From Dipteris shenzhenensis (taxonomy: Eukaryota > Polypodiophyta > Polypodiopsida > Gleicheniales): a DNA stretch of 64,000 bases. The number at the start of each line of letters is the position of its first letter. The stretch's first letter is position 1. Shown in pieces: positions 1 to 10,071 of this stretch. Under the pieces are notes generated by a model, which was not told where the DNA came from, did not search any database, and was given only the letters and a program-made list of their open reading frames with translations. Position numbers and translations under genes: made by a program. The stretch lies in assembly GCA_047967505.1 (NCBI GenBank), contig CM106539.1. The stretch is one strand, 5' to 3'.

Positions 1-196
1 GGGGTAATTTATACACTTCGACTTGCTCTTCCAAGCAGAGGTCGCCCCTAAAAAATGACATGGCAAAAATTGGATGTGTGTGATAGGAATATTTATCTGA
101 TAAGGTAGTGAACTAGTGGGGAGGGAGTGGTTGTGTGAGGTCTGTGGCATACTAGACGGATGAAGCGGTAAGAGCATTGAAGTAAAAAGTGAGGGT

Positions 197-1240
197 CTAG
201 TCCACCGTTCGGTGTTCCAGAGCCAAACTCACAATATTCGATGAAGCTTGCATTACCAATCTGTGCTCTGTTTCCAGCTGCTCATCGGGAGACACTGGGA
301 TCTTAGGGATTTTCTCAAGATCGCGCATTTGTTGTGTCTTCTCCCATAGCAGCATCTCCGTCCTCTGAAGCATAGCCTCCAACTCTGCTGATCTCCTGTG
401 TAGGTGCAGATTTGTGTTTTAGGCTTCTTGGATATGCTCCTGTGTTATTTGATCCTTTTGCTGTATCAGCTCCTCATTATGCTTTTGTAGCCGCTGAATT
501 TCCTCTTCCCGTACCAATTGTTGCCTTTGATATTCAGCCTGTGATTCGTGCAACTGCCTTTCTGCCTCCATGAGTCACTGCTGTAGTGCCGCTTCCTGTT
601 GTCGAGAAATCTCCAAGATCCTGGTCAATTCCGACTGGCCTTTGACTTGTTCTTCCAGCTGTTGGATCTGGCTTTGTTTGCATTCAAAAATTTGCAGGCC
701 CAAAGTCTGGAAATGAACCAGTGTCTTGAGGAATTCTCTTTCGCATTCCGGTACATCGGCATGTTGCTTTTGATAGGCAGTATATGCTTCATCATCCCTG
801 TTGTGATCTGATGTTGTGGATGCTACTACTTGCAATGCCTTGAATGCGTTGTCACCCTGTTGAGACTCCTCCGTTTTTGTTTTCATAGCCTGCATCAATG
901 TAGATGCCAACAATAGGCTTTGGAGCCTCGCCGTGTCTATACCTTGTTGAGCCGGTTGTTGCATGGGCACTTCACATTCCGGTATCTCTGGTGGGAGATC
1001 GAATTGGGGTTCTTCTGGATATGGCTCTTCTTGTACGTGGGCTTTGCCTTTGATCTGCTCCCTTTCTTTTCTTTTTTGCTCCTCTTCCTTATCCCTTCGA
1101 TGCTCTTCAACAATCCTCTGCCACGTTGCGGCAGCTTCTTCCTCTTGGTGCTTTCTCAGCTCCTCCTCCTGCTTCTGGCTTCTTGTTGTCCGTGATGGTG
1201 TTGTCTCCACCTTAACCTTCTTTGCTTCTGGTTGAGGCAT
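197..1240 (-). pseudogene. Unrecognised coiled-coil protein, two in-frame stops
   Basis: The frame opens at 1240 (start MPQPEAKKVKVE) and reads to 575, where a TGA interrupts it. The same frame continues to about 400, meets a TAA, and continues again to 197, so about 347 codons share one frame with two nonsense codons. The first 80 residues are charged and include a possible nuclear-localisation stretch (KKVKVE) and long E/K/Q/R heptad-like runs. A Pro/Glu-rich stretch and then further Q/E/L-rich sequence follow, predicting an extended coiled coil. I recognise no enzymatic motif. The TGA is consistent with an original CGA and the TAA with CAA, both C-to-T changes. It lies directly downstream of the protein at 1423-2298 and may be a second product of the same mobile element. 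Function unknown. Confidence 0.5.
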
Positions 1241-1422
1241 TAATTCCTACAACTCGGGTCGCGACCTATCAGCAAAACCAAAGTTGGTTCTGTCCAGTTT
1301 CCAAGCTGCAAGGTGGCATATAAGTGGCATTAGCATCATGGGATGCTGAATGGTGTTGTTGTGCTAGGCGCACACCTTGTCAAGCGGGCCCAGTTGGTGA
1401 CATGTTGTTGTGGCTTGTGCAG

Positions 1423-2298
1423 TCAAAGAAGGTGGTTTGCTGGAATAATATTATGGTGGTCGGCGGGCTCCACTCTGGTGAGTAGCCTGAGCACCCGAGC
1501 TGCCGCCTTCTGGAGATGCAGTGATATTTCTACGAAATGCACTCTACCACACTGTTTGTGGCTTTCGTAGGTTGCGGCTCCTTCCAGCTTGTTCCCCAAT
1601 TTTCGGAGATCGACGTAGGGTTCTGCAACGACGTCCAGGGCGTAGGCATTTTGGACTGCATCGATGCTAAGAGTGATGTTCTTTTCTTGGCCATCTCCCG
1701 AAATGATTTTTGTCGTCTTTGTATTTTTGTTATAGTTCTTGACAAATTGGACTGCATAGTCCATATTGAGGAAGCATGGAAGTTTGTACCTCATTTTGCC
1801 CAGACCACATGCCTGCAAGTGCGGCACCACCTCACTATCCTGTAGTGCTTGATAGCATTCTGACGTATGGTAGCATATTTTAAATCTTGTAGTTGCATTA
1901 TAGACATAGGTCGAATGTACTACCATCCCCCTGAGCTGTTCCACCCACTCCTGGCCAAGAGGCGAGTGTGTTGTGATAGTCATGTTTCGTTCCAAGCTGG
2001 GGCTAGAAGCACTGGTTTCTGAGCTTGCTTTCCTCTTTTTTGGTGGGACACTTGCTGTGGAGGGTCCTCCCACATCTACGGTTGCCTTTTGTGCAGCCTG
2101 TTGCTTCCTCCTTTGTGTTCCTCTTGCCTCCTGAGCCGAGAGTTTTAGAGCTTCCTCCACCTCACGGGCCTCTTCTGCATCCAATTGCCCAGGTAACTGC
2201 GAGTGTGTTCGTGATTGGTTGCTTGTGACTTCCCTTTCCTGCTCTTCGTCGAGAGCACGGAAGTGCTTTTGGATTATTTCTTCGGTGTCGGAAGACAT
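1423..2298 (-). CDS. Unrecognised 291-aa protein, possibly element-encoded
   Basis: This is an open frame of 291 codons starting MSSDTEEII. Residues 1-100 are hydrophilic and low in complexity (E/Q/A/R-rich, then Pro/Ser with a basic PPKKRK patch). Residues 105-270 look globular, with aromatic residues, several Cys/His and an evenly mixed composition. I could not assign the fold; it is not RT, integrase, protease or helicase. The upstream DNA (2390-2550 and 2815-2835) carries the same degenerate TTAATGCAGCGC motif as the leader of gypsy element A at 9.1-9.65 kb. This suggests, without proving it, that the protein belongs to a related retroelement, perhaps as a Gag-like or accessory ORF. A host gene of unknown function is the alternative. 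Confidence 0.4.
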   Translation of the reverse strand: MSSDTEEIIQKHFRALDEEQEREVTSNQSRTHSQLPGQLDAEEAREVEEALKLSAQEARGTQRRKQQAAQKATVDVGGPSTASVPPKKRKASSETSASSPSLERNMTITTHSPLGQEWVEQLRGMVVHSTYVYNATTRFKICYHTSECYQALQDSEVVPHLQACGLGKMRYKLPCFLNMDYAVQFVKNYNKNTKTTKIISGDGQEKNITLSIDAVQNAYALDVVAEPYVDLRKLGNKLEGAATYESHKQCGRVHFVEISLHLQKAAARVLRLLTRVEPADHHNIIPANHLL

Positions 2299-2389
2299 TT
2301 TGAGAGGTTGATGAGGTTGGGGGAGAGTTTTGGTTTGGGGGTTGGGGTTGCAGTCTGCTTAGTTGAAAATTCTGGTAGCATTCAGTTGA

Positions 2390-2840
2390 GAAGTGTAATG
2401 CAGTGCCTGGAACTTCCTGTATATAAAGGGTTAATGCAGCGTACTGCGTTATGGTTAATGCAGTGCTAGGTTATTGCAGCTCCGGGTCAATGTAGCGCCC
2501 AGTCAATGCAGCGCACTGCATTAGCACTTATTGCTGCGCCCTGTCAAATTTTCCTCTGTTGCTGAAGTTCTCTAACCCATGATTTGACATGTGTTCTGGA
2601 GCAACGTTGACCACCTCATAATACACTTTTGGAACATTACTTGGTCATTTTTAGGACCTCCGATTCGTTAGCCGGTTATTGCAATGTTGACAAGAAATTG
2701 CACCAGTGGCCTACTTTTTGTGTAACTTCGTGCTGGACATGATAAAGCATCTGTTCCCTAGCAGTTGGTGATGAAATTTGACTTACATCCATGAGTTGCA
2801 TGTTCACGCTGCATTAGCCTATTATTGCAGCGCCCTCCCC
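2390..2840. repeat. Short TTAATGCAGCGC-type motif cluster
   Basis: Degenerate copies of (T/A)TAATGCAG(C/T)GC occur at about 2396, 2431, 2456, 2500 and 2833, with inverted copies near 2515 and 2810. The same motif is much denser at 9110-9650. Between and around these copies (2300-3290) I see no convincing coding frame. Confidence 0.55.
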
Positions 2841-3289
2841 TTTTGAGCCTGTTCAGCATGTTTTTGGTGGTTTGAAGCTGTCGCAGCCTTAGTGACACTC
2901 ACCCCATGCCTTGTGACCCCTTGTTGCATATTTGTAGAGACTCTGCCCCATGCCCGATGCATTACCGAGCCCTTGTTACTGCAGGCCTTCAATACGGACC
3001 TCCATGTACTCTGGTTCCTGCTATGTATTGGTTCCCTGGTGGCTTTGCGGCATGTACATCCATTCCATGTTTTCTTGTGATAGGGCATTTGTGTGTGTTG
3101 GAATGTGTCGACCCTAGTAGGTGCTTAAGCTGCTTAATATAGGTGTCGTGCCTCTAGCACCTACTTGTTGATGACTTCACTGGACCGGGCTTGACTTGGA
3201 GTTGTGAGTGCTTGTGCAAAAATGTCATGCCCTTATGTGGTTAGACAAGCTAAGAACCCTAGAGTTATAGGTTGACAAGAAATTGTGCC

Positions 3290-4395
3290 CTAGCTTAGGT
3301 TAGACCTATCTAATATATTTACAATATACGACACTTGGCTTATGGTAAAGCGTTGAAGAACCAAAGCGGCATACCTTGATGCGGACACCGGAAGTTGAAT
3401 TTGCGATGTCGTGGCGAGAACCGATTGTGCAAGGTCCTTGAGTGCCATCCTTGTATCCTTGATAATATCAAGCTCTGCTGGCTCTTGGACCCTTGCGTTA
3501 CATCGTGGTAAGACAGGTTCTTGTGTGTCTACCCCCTTTGCGGAAGCAGGTTCTTGTGTCACTGTCTTTGTTCTCTTTTGCTGTGTTCCCTTGTTGAAGC
3601 TATTGGTTTTTGCTAAGGCAGGTTCTTGTGTGACTACCTTAGGTTTGATCACCCATGTGGTTGGTGATGATTTTGGCAAAACGGTCATGGACGTTGATGT
3701 TGAAGGATTATTAGTGACATCCACAATCTCGCCCTTGCCTTTATTCTTACGAGTAGGTTCTTGTGTAACTACCTGTTGGTTGACTTTTGGTGTTACCTTT
3801 CTCTAGGTAGGTTCTTGTGGTACTGCTCTCTTGGGTGATGTACGCGTTGGTGGCGGTGGGCTCGATGTCTTCATGGTACTTTTATCCTTACGAACCCACA
3901 CCATGTACATCCTTGCTGTCGTCTTTGGCTTCTGTCTGCTTTGTCGTGGATCGCTCGTGACAGCCATATTCGTGTGTTGCCTTGGTAATAACCTTGGCTT
4001 TTCAGTAATGTTACGGGTATCCACCTTTGAACGTTCTTTTGTCGAGGTTGACTTCTCTTCGCTCGTTGTCGTCGGGGTTTGGAGGATGAGGGAAATGCGG
4101 GTTCTTGCTGGCGAGGTTGACGTGGCACCCATACATTTCTTTCTCCCTTTTTAAGTTGTTGAGCTTGGAGAACATGCTTGGGAATCCACCTTGTCACTGT
4201 AGGGGTTTGTGTCTTTTTTTGTGTACAAGGCTTTTGTTGAGTGCGTGCATGTGCTGGTTGAGGCTGTGCCTTGGAGGTGGTTGGTGCAGTGCATGGAGGA
4301 TGAGAGATAATTGTGGGTGGGGTGGTTTGAGATAGAACAATTTTACCTTTACCCTTCTTCACTTGTGAATCCTTCGTTGGCTTTGGAGGTGACAT
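3290..4395 (-). pseudogene. Gypsy element A: QEPA-rich Gag/Pol tail region
   Basis: Three overlapping or adjacent minus-strand frames (4395-3871, 4132-3803, 3724-3290) form one broken coding region. There is a frameshift near 4000 and an in-frame TAG near 3803. It is Pro/Lys/Gln/Thr-rich. Residues QEP(A/T/V) recur seven times, seen in DNA as repeated AGGTTCTTGTG on the plus strand. A Trp-containing motif of the form RWIP-x2-LL-x3-Q...W also recurs (about 4200 and 4040). The last 50 residues look globular. A related QEPA block follows the second protease in element C (21.7-22.0 kb), so the block belongs to this gypsy lineage. Its role is unknown; it could be a structural linker or chromatin-binding tail. 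Confidence 0.5.
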
Positions 4396-4407
4396 CGACG
4401 TCTCCCC

Positions 4408-4971
4408 TTATAACAAGGGTACTTGAGCGACATCACCCTTGTACACCATGTTGACCTGTTGCTTATGCCAATAAATTTGACAGTTAGTTAAAAAACACCA
4501 CGTACGTCCCAGGACCACGTGCTCCTCCATAGTACCTGCAGGCATGACATAAAAGCATACCTGCAAAACATGTTTAGCAATGAGCACATCCAATGTTACA
4601 TGTCCTAAGGGGTTCATGTGTGTTCCATTGATTGCTCTAACTATTGTGTTGGATGGAGCCATACTTCCCTTGGGCAAGGTTTGCCAAGCCTCGAATGATA
4701 TAAAATTATGGCTTGCCCCTGGGTCCACTGAGGATTCCATACCGAATGTGGATTCATTGGTAGTTTTTAATGTTAAGGGGATTCTGGCTGGATCGATTTG
4801 TGGTTCATCATCCCCTAACTCTTCGTCCTCAAGAATGCCTTTGTACAAGGTCCTCCTATTGGACTTTCCTTTCCTCTCTCTCTCCTTTGCTCCCTGGCAA
4901 GCTTGCTTAACACCTTGGATCATGCAGAGTGGGACTATTTTTCCCTCAGAGCCGCTCTCATCCTTTACCAT
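4408..4971 (-). CDS. Gypsy element A: second retropepsin-like domain
   Basis: This 187-codon frame starts MVKDESGSEGK. The N-terminal third is basic and linker-like. From about residue 78 it has an aspartic-protease pattern: V-DPGASHNFIS (active-site D with P in place of S/T), a flap-like INGT stretch, then AGTMEEHVVLGRTW, matching the hydrophobic-hydrophobic-G end of retropepsins. It follows the first protease domain (5136-5543). Element C has the same order (25047-26250). The DPG in place of DSG/DTG may lower or abolish activity. The family assignment is motif-based. Confidence 0.6.
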   Translation of the reverse strand: MVKDESGSEGKIVPLCMIQGVKQACQGAKERERKGKSNRRTLYKGILEDEELGDDEPQIDPARIPLTLKTTNESTFGMESSVDPGASHNFISFEAWQTLPKGSMAPSNTIVRAINGTHMNPLGHVTLDVLIAKHVLQVCFYVMPAGTMEEHVVLGRTWCFLTNCQIYWHKQQVNMVYKGDVAQVPLL

Positions 4972-5135
4972 GTGAGTACCTCATTTCTCTAGTATATCAA
5001 TGGTTGCAAGCAAATGCATCCAATTATGTGAGTACTCCGGCTCAGGTAGAGATGCATACCATGTGTTATCCGCATCACCTCCCTCTATTTTCTCATTAGC
5101 CGCTTCAAATTGGTTAAGCATTGTCGTTCTGGCAG

Positions 5136-5543
5136 TCATCTCTGATTCGACAACTCTAATTCGACAGCAAATAAGTTACCACCTAGTGGACGAGATTTCC
5201 ATGTTGTCAAGTCCACTTTCATCACTGAGACATCTTTCCTGAGGTAGAGCGTGTTAGATGACCAATCATGCACTACTCCTGCCATCCTCAAGAATGGTCT
5301 CCCTAAGATGATGTCATAAGATTCAGTTGGATTCTTGAAGTCCATCACTACAAACCAAACATGATAGGTGATGCCAAAGGTCTTCACCTTTAAGTCCTTC
5401 ACCACCCCCATGGGCCTTGTAGTGGTACCATCTACCAACTTGACTACCAACAAGGTTCGTGCCATATGCGGGCTTCCCCATTTTTCCCAACATTGCTTCG
5501 TCATGATGCTCACTCCGGCACCACCATCTAGGATGGCTTCCAC
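5136..5543 (-). pseudogene. Gypsy element A: first retropepsin (PR1)
   Basis: This frame is the in-phase continuation of the Gag frame at 5598-8399, from which it is separated by one TAA (GQ-stop-FES; element B reads GQYFES at 14.02 kb). It holds ILDGGAGVSIMTKQCWEKWG, an aspartic-protease active-site loop in its DGGAG variant, and later IILGRPFL, the conserved C-terminal retropepsin strand. PR1 would cleave the Gag-Pol polyprotein in virus-like particles. The frame ends after ELELSNQR; a linker leads to the second protease at 4971. Confidence 0.65.
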
Positions 5544-5597
5544 CTTCCTATGATGATATGCTATCGGAATGATTGCATCAGAGTCATCGCTCTCAAA

Positions 5598-8399
5598 TTA
5601 TTGGCCTAGCTTATTGATAGGCACCATTGGCATGTCATCTTCCAAGCTTGACTCTTCTTTCACCCATTTCTCCTCGTGAGCTTCAGTCATTGAATCGAGG
5701 TTTCCGTTCATCCAATCTGATAAGTCATGCCATAATGTTGGGTTTCCCCTTAGCAATGAATCAATCGGCATTTTGACTTCCATGGATAGGAATGCAGCAA
5801 GTCCTGCGACATACCTTGGTCCATTCGGCATCGTAACGCCCTCAGACTGTCTTTCCAAATTATCATGAGGGTTATTAAGGCCCTCCTGTCTTAACCTTTC
5901 TATGACTGGATCCTCTTCAAACATAAGATCCATAAGCAGAGGTTCATCCATTGACACTCGGTCTTCGTTCATCTCTGCTATTGTGGATGGTACTTTGACT
6001 TGTGCTCTTGGTGTTGGGTACACTTGATGTTTTGGGAATTCTGTGCTAGCCAGCATCTTGGGTTCTCCCCTCGTGGTCTGACATTCTTCAACCAGAGCCT
6101 TGGCCTTCACCAAATTCTCCTTTTCCTGAATAGGATTTGGATACTCGTGAAAACCACTTGGTGTATTTGGTCTTGGCTCTCTGGTTTCTTTTTCGTTTTT
6201 CTGACCTCCCTCTCCATTAGCTCCTTTGCTAGATTTGCTCTTCGAGCTTTCAGAGGTTGCTACAGTGGCCGTGTCCTCATCGGAACCACTTTGCACTATC
6301 ACTTTGTCCTTCCCCTTACCCACCTTGATAGGTTGCTTCTTCGTTGGGTTGTTCTGGGGCTTTGGACTCTGTGACGTTCCAGCATGACCTTCCTTTTCCC
6401 TTCTACGCAACTCTCGCGTAAATGCCTTAGCTTGTAAGCAAGTAATCGCGTTTAAGGACACCTGAGCAATATGCCCGCGCTCAATCCCTAGCAAGTTAAG
6501 ACTTGTTGTTCTTGGGTTTGAAGTTTCCGTTGGTGCTCTTCTCATTGAACAGTCCTTATACAAGTGGTCAATTCCACACCCAAAGCACAATGGAACATTG
6601 GCAGCAACTATGGTTGTCACTGGGGGTGCGTTGTTGTGCCTATATGGACAATCTTTATAAAAATGAGGTCCCGCACATCCATAGCATTGGACTGGCTGTC
6701 TTGCTTGCACTTTCTGTGGGCACTCATTGGCCTTATGTGGTCCATTACATTTATAGCATTGGATTGGGGGTTTCGTGCTTGTGTTGTTCATATCCCTAGC
6801 CCTTGGATTTACTGGCATTGTTTGATAAATTGGGATATGTTGATCACCCTGAACAACATAATGACTGAGATAACTAACATACTCGTCATCCTCTAGCGTG
6901 GATATCGGTTGTTCAACATATGTCTCAGTGATCCGTGACTCTATTTCACTCCAACCTTGGGACATGTCTTCCACCATTACTTGATTCATTGGCGTGATTC
7001 TAGGCGGAGGTGGTTGAGGTCCTAGGATGGGCGGCGGTAATGGCACGTGTTGAGTTGGATATGGAGTTGGCCTAACGTTACTAGCTCCTTGAATAAATTG
7101 ATTCGATTGCAACGGTGGAGCAGGTAAAGCTAGCTGTTGCGGTCTTGGTTGATATGTCTGCGTTTGTGCTTGCGGCAACATTCTAGGGTATCTACACTGA
7201 GCAGTCTCATGATTTCCCCATCGGTTGCAGTGTCCACACCACAACACTGGTGGTCTTGCTCTTAATCTTGGGCATTCGTTGGAAGGATGATTCCCCGAGC
7301 AAACACTGCACCATACCATATCTCTCCTTGGATACACGTGCGCATTTCCTTGTGTGTCTCGATGAGCTACGTTCTTAGATTGTGGATTCAGCCTTGCGAC
7401 TATCAAGTCTGCAAGCTCATTTATGTTCAGGTCCTTGGCTTCCTTGGATTGCTCCTTAGAAACCCTGGACGAACTCGCGTCAAGATCTCTGGGTCCCACA
7501 AGTGAGGGTATAGATGTGGCAATGGCTTTGTCTCCCTCTCTCATGTTATCCCCTAGTCTGATCGCTTCCTTACTACATGTTTCGAAAGATGTGATGTTCA
7601 ATACTGTTAACTGATCATGCAGTTTCAAACTTCTTAACCCCAATAAAAATCGAGGTAAACGTTGTTCGTCGCTGAGCCTTTCATGAGGCTCACACCTTGC
7701 GTTCAAGTGTTTGATTTTGGCAATATAGTCCCGCAAGGAATCCTTGCCCTGTTTCACTTGATTGAGCTGGTTTACAGGGCTCCACTTTGGACCTTTTGGA
7801 GAATACTCTAAAATGAACGACCTTTTAAGTGTTTCCCACGTATCCTTCTCCTCTTCCTTAAGCACTCGATACCATGCGCCTGCCTTGCCATCCAATTGGA
7901 TTCCAAAGGCTCCAATCTTGTCGCCATCGAAGACATCTCCAAAGGCTGCACAAATTTGCTCAAAGCGTTCAACGTATGTGATTGGATCTCCTTCCCCATG
8001 GAATTTCGTTATCAGTTTAGCAATGGCTATGGATCTATTCCTAGACCCATGATGATCTCTAGCTGCAGGGAATGCAGCTGGCACTGTCGCCCCCCTTCCT
8101 ATGGCCTGCACTAAGGTTCTCAGTGCATCATCCGATAAGACTGTCTGATGAATAGGAGGTGGCTGTTGAGTTGGCACCTGTGGTGGATTTGGATATGGAA
8201 AAGTTGGTGGCGGATTGTAGGCTTGTTGCGGTCTTGGATATTGCCCCATGTGAGGATCCACAAAATAAGATGGGCTAGGTGTTTCCCATGGCGGATTCAC
8301 CGTTGGGCGTGCTTGTGCAAACGTTGGTCCTACCGACACTGGGTTAAACCTCGGTGCCAGCCCTAGGTAAGCCATTGTCGTGACTGGTGGTCGTGCCAT
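5598..8399 (-). CDS. gag: Gypsy element A: Gag polyprotein (933 aa)
   Basis: Residues 1-115 are Pro/Gln-rich. Residues about 125-290 match the plant retrotransposon Gag capsid domain (TYVERFEQICAAF, then a WETL helix and a DYIAKIKHLN helix). Five zinc-knuckle-like motifs follow at about residues 364-376, 388-402, 548-560, 572-584 and 605-617. Four have spacing C-x2-C-x3-H-x4-C and one has C-x2-C-x5-H-x4-C. Residues 640-780 are K/E/S/T-rich and precede the junction to PR1. Gag would form the cytoplasmic particle that packages element RNA. The start at 8399 (MARPPVTT) is probably internal: element B has homologous coding sequence upstream, and in A a frameshift near 8590 separates it from the frame at 8480-9025. 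The stop at 5598 is a TAA where B has TAT. Confidence 0.85.
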   Translation of the reverse strand: MARPPVTTMAYLGLAPRFNPVSVGPTFAQARPTVNPPWETPSPSYFVDPHMGQYPRPQQAYNPPPTFPYPNPPQVPTQQPPPIHQTVLSDDALRTLVQAIGRGATVPAAFPAARDHHGSRNRSIAIAKLITKFHGEGDPITYVERFEQICAAFGDVFDGDKIGAFGIQLDGKAGAWYRVLKEEEKDTWETLKRSFILEYSPKGPKWSPVNQLNQVKQGKDSLRDYIAKIKHLNARCEPHERLSDEQRLPRFLLGLRSLKLHDQLTVLNITSFETCSKEAIRLGDNMREGDKAIATSIPSLVGPRDLDASSSRVSKEQSKEAKDLNINELADLIVARLNPQSKNVAHRDTQGNAHVYPRRDMVWCSVCSGNHPSNECPRLRARPPVLWCGHCNRWGNHETAQCRYPRMLPQAQTQTYQPRPQQLALPAPPLQSNQFIQGASNVRPTPYPTQHVPLPPPILGPQPPPPRITPMNQVMVEDMSQGWSEIESRITETYVEQPISTLEDDEYVSYLSHYVVQGDQHIPIYQTMPVNPRARDMNNTSTKPPIQCYKCNGPHKANECPQKVQARQPVQCYGCAGPHFYKDCPYRHNNAPPVTTIVAANVPLCFGCGIDHLYKDCSMRRAPTETSNPRTTSLNLLGIERGHIAQVSLNAITCLQAKAFTRELRRREKEGHAGTSQSPKPQNNPTKKQPIKVGKGKDKVIVQSGSDEDTATVATSESSKSKSSKGANGEGGQKNEKETREPRPNTPSGFHEYPNPIQEKENLVKAKALVEECQTTRGEPKMLASTEFPKHQVYPTPRAQVKVPSTIAEMNEDRVSMDEPLLMDLMFEEDPVIERLRQEGLNNPHDNLERQSEGVTMPNGPRYVAGLAAFLSMEVKMPIDSLLRGNPTLWHDLSDWMNGNLDSMTEAHEEKWVKEESSLEDDMPMVPINKLGQ

Positions 8400-8479
8400 T
8401 GGAGGTCTTTCTTAAAAGTACGGCACAGGTCTTGGTGGTTGAGGCATACGTTGAGCAACTGCCTCTCTCGGTTGTGGGC

Positions 8480-9025
8480 TCACATACGATCTATAGCTTC
8501 CCTGAGGATCGGATGGTTCTGCCTCTGAATCAAATCGGAACACTGGTCCACCTTCAGCTTGTGAGTTCTGAGTTTGTAGATCGGTGTCATCACCCTCGTT
8601 GTGTGTTCTGTGACAGCAAGAATCCCTGAAGTCACCGGGTTATTGCGAGCTAACAAATTCACATCTTCCATGTTCTCTACCTGTTGAGCTCGTGGATCGA
8701 ACCTTCCAAAGAAATTTGATATTCCCTCATATGTTCTACTGGAGGTCGATTGAGTAGGGGACTGAGTCCCTGTATTCTGAGCAATGGAGACTTGAATTTC
8801 ATTCTGGTTAGACATATTGTCGTCCATGCTCATGGTCTCGTCTGTGCTTGAGTCAATTTCAATTAATGGTCCTAGCATAGAGGATGCACTATTCAACGAA
8901 GATCTCTCTCTTGCAATTAGACTCAAGCCTAGAATAGCCTCTAAGTCCACATGTGAAACACTATCTTCGGGAACAACTTGAGGTCCTACAGTGCGACCAG
9001 ACGTGCGACCAGACCTAAGGTGCAT
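8480..9025 (-). pseudogene. gag: Gypsy element A: Gag N-terminus, frameshifted
   Basis: The frame starts MHLRSGRTSGRT, runs through an acidic, Ser/Thr-rich region (DETMSMDDNMSNQNE) and ends at 8480. Compared with element B (16828-17349), homology switches frame near 8590, so a small indel disconnects this N-terminus from the main Gag frame at 8399. MHLRSGR matches the usual start of plant gypsy Gag. It lies just downstream of the repeat-rich leader. Confidence 0.6.
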
Positions 9026-9029
9026 GTAT

Positions 9030-10050
9030 TAAGTTGAGAGTCAGGTTGGAATTGAGTTCAGGCTGACAAGTGTGCACTGTCAGGGTCAAAATATGCAGTT
9101 TGGGTGAAAACAGCTAATGCAACGCCCTGTTAATGCAGTGCCTGGGTAGCAATGCAGCGTGGACTTATTGCAGTGCCAGCAATGCAGCACTTACAGCTAA
9201 TGCAGCGTCAAGAATTATTGCAGCGTCCAGTGCTATTGCAGCACCTGACCTTAATGCAGCGTCCTGTGACTTAGACTCAGATTGATCTTCCTAATTGGAT
9301 TTTCACTCTGATCACTTTGTATATTCACTTTCACACTCAAGCAATTGTCAGATCAAGATGACACGCTGCAACAAATTAATGCAGCGCCGGTGCAATAATC
9401 ACTCTGACAGGTGGGTGATTGATTAAATGTGGTGTCAGAAAGATTCTCCTAATTTTGGAAAAGTCAACTTGGATTAATGCAGCGCCATCAAATTAATGCA
9501 GTGCCGTCGGATTAATGCAGCGTATTAAATTTTGACAACCTGGGCATTAAATTTCTGACAGTACAACTGTCAGTTACTGTTGGGACCCTAATGCAGTGTT
9601 GACATGCTAATGCAGTGCCCTAGAACGTTAATGCACTGCCCTAGAACCCGACCACAACTTTAGCTTTTTGGCTCATATTTTTTAGTTTTTCTGTGACTGT
9701 TTTTTGTGCACTGTGGTCTGTGAGTGCTCTACTAACTATGTGCAACAATAAAACATGAAAACTAACAACAAAATAACTCGAAATGAAGGAGAAGTGTTTT
9801 TGACCCCACAAGTCTCTCTTCGGCTGAAACTAACCCAAAAGCTGACTGTGATAGGTCGTTTTTGATCTATTCGGACTACTTAACACAGATCTAAACTCGA
9901 AAACACGAAAAGAAACAACTACGAATCTCGTTTTCTACTTTTCAGCCCCCTGGCCACTACACCATTCCCTACGCACCTCTACAACCATCTAATGGTTTGA
10001 AAAGGGTAAAACAAGGAAAACAACAACTAGAACCAAGCAAGTTGCCTACC
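9030..10050 (-). promoter_or_regulatory. Gypsy element A: untranslated leader with TTAATGCAGCGCC array
   Basis: This is non-coding sequence between the primer site and Gag. About 16 degenerate copies of TTAATGCAGCGCC (plus-strand spelling) occur between 9115 and 9650, with spacing of roughly 15-40 bp and occasional longer gaps. The T/A before ATGCAG or ATTGCAG and the C/T before GCC are the variable positions. In the RNA sense the unit reads GGCGCTGCATTAA. From 9660 to 10050 the sequence is unremarkable and AT-rich. A role in RNA packaging or structure is possible but untested. Confidence 0.6.
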
Positions 10051-10068
10051 TCCCCGGTAGCAGTGCCA
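10051..10068 (-). other. Gypsy element A: primer-binding site, tRNA-Asp type
   Basis: The minus strand reads TGGCACTGCTACCGGGGA, close to the TGGCGCCGTTGCCGGGGA site that many plant gypsy elements use with the tRNA-Asp 3' end. It lies 3 bp from the end of the LTR. Confidence 0.75.
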
Positions 10069-10071
10069 AAA

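Noticed and set aside
6000-6374. Plus-strand frames over gypsy Gag and Pol (many, for example 124 codons here)
   Set aside because: Antisense shadows of well-supported minus-strand coding sequence.
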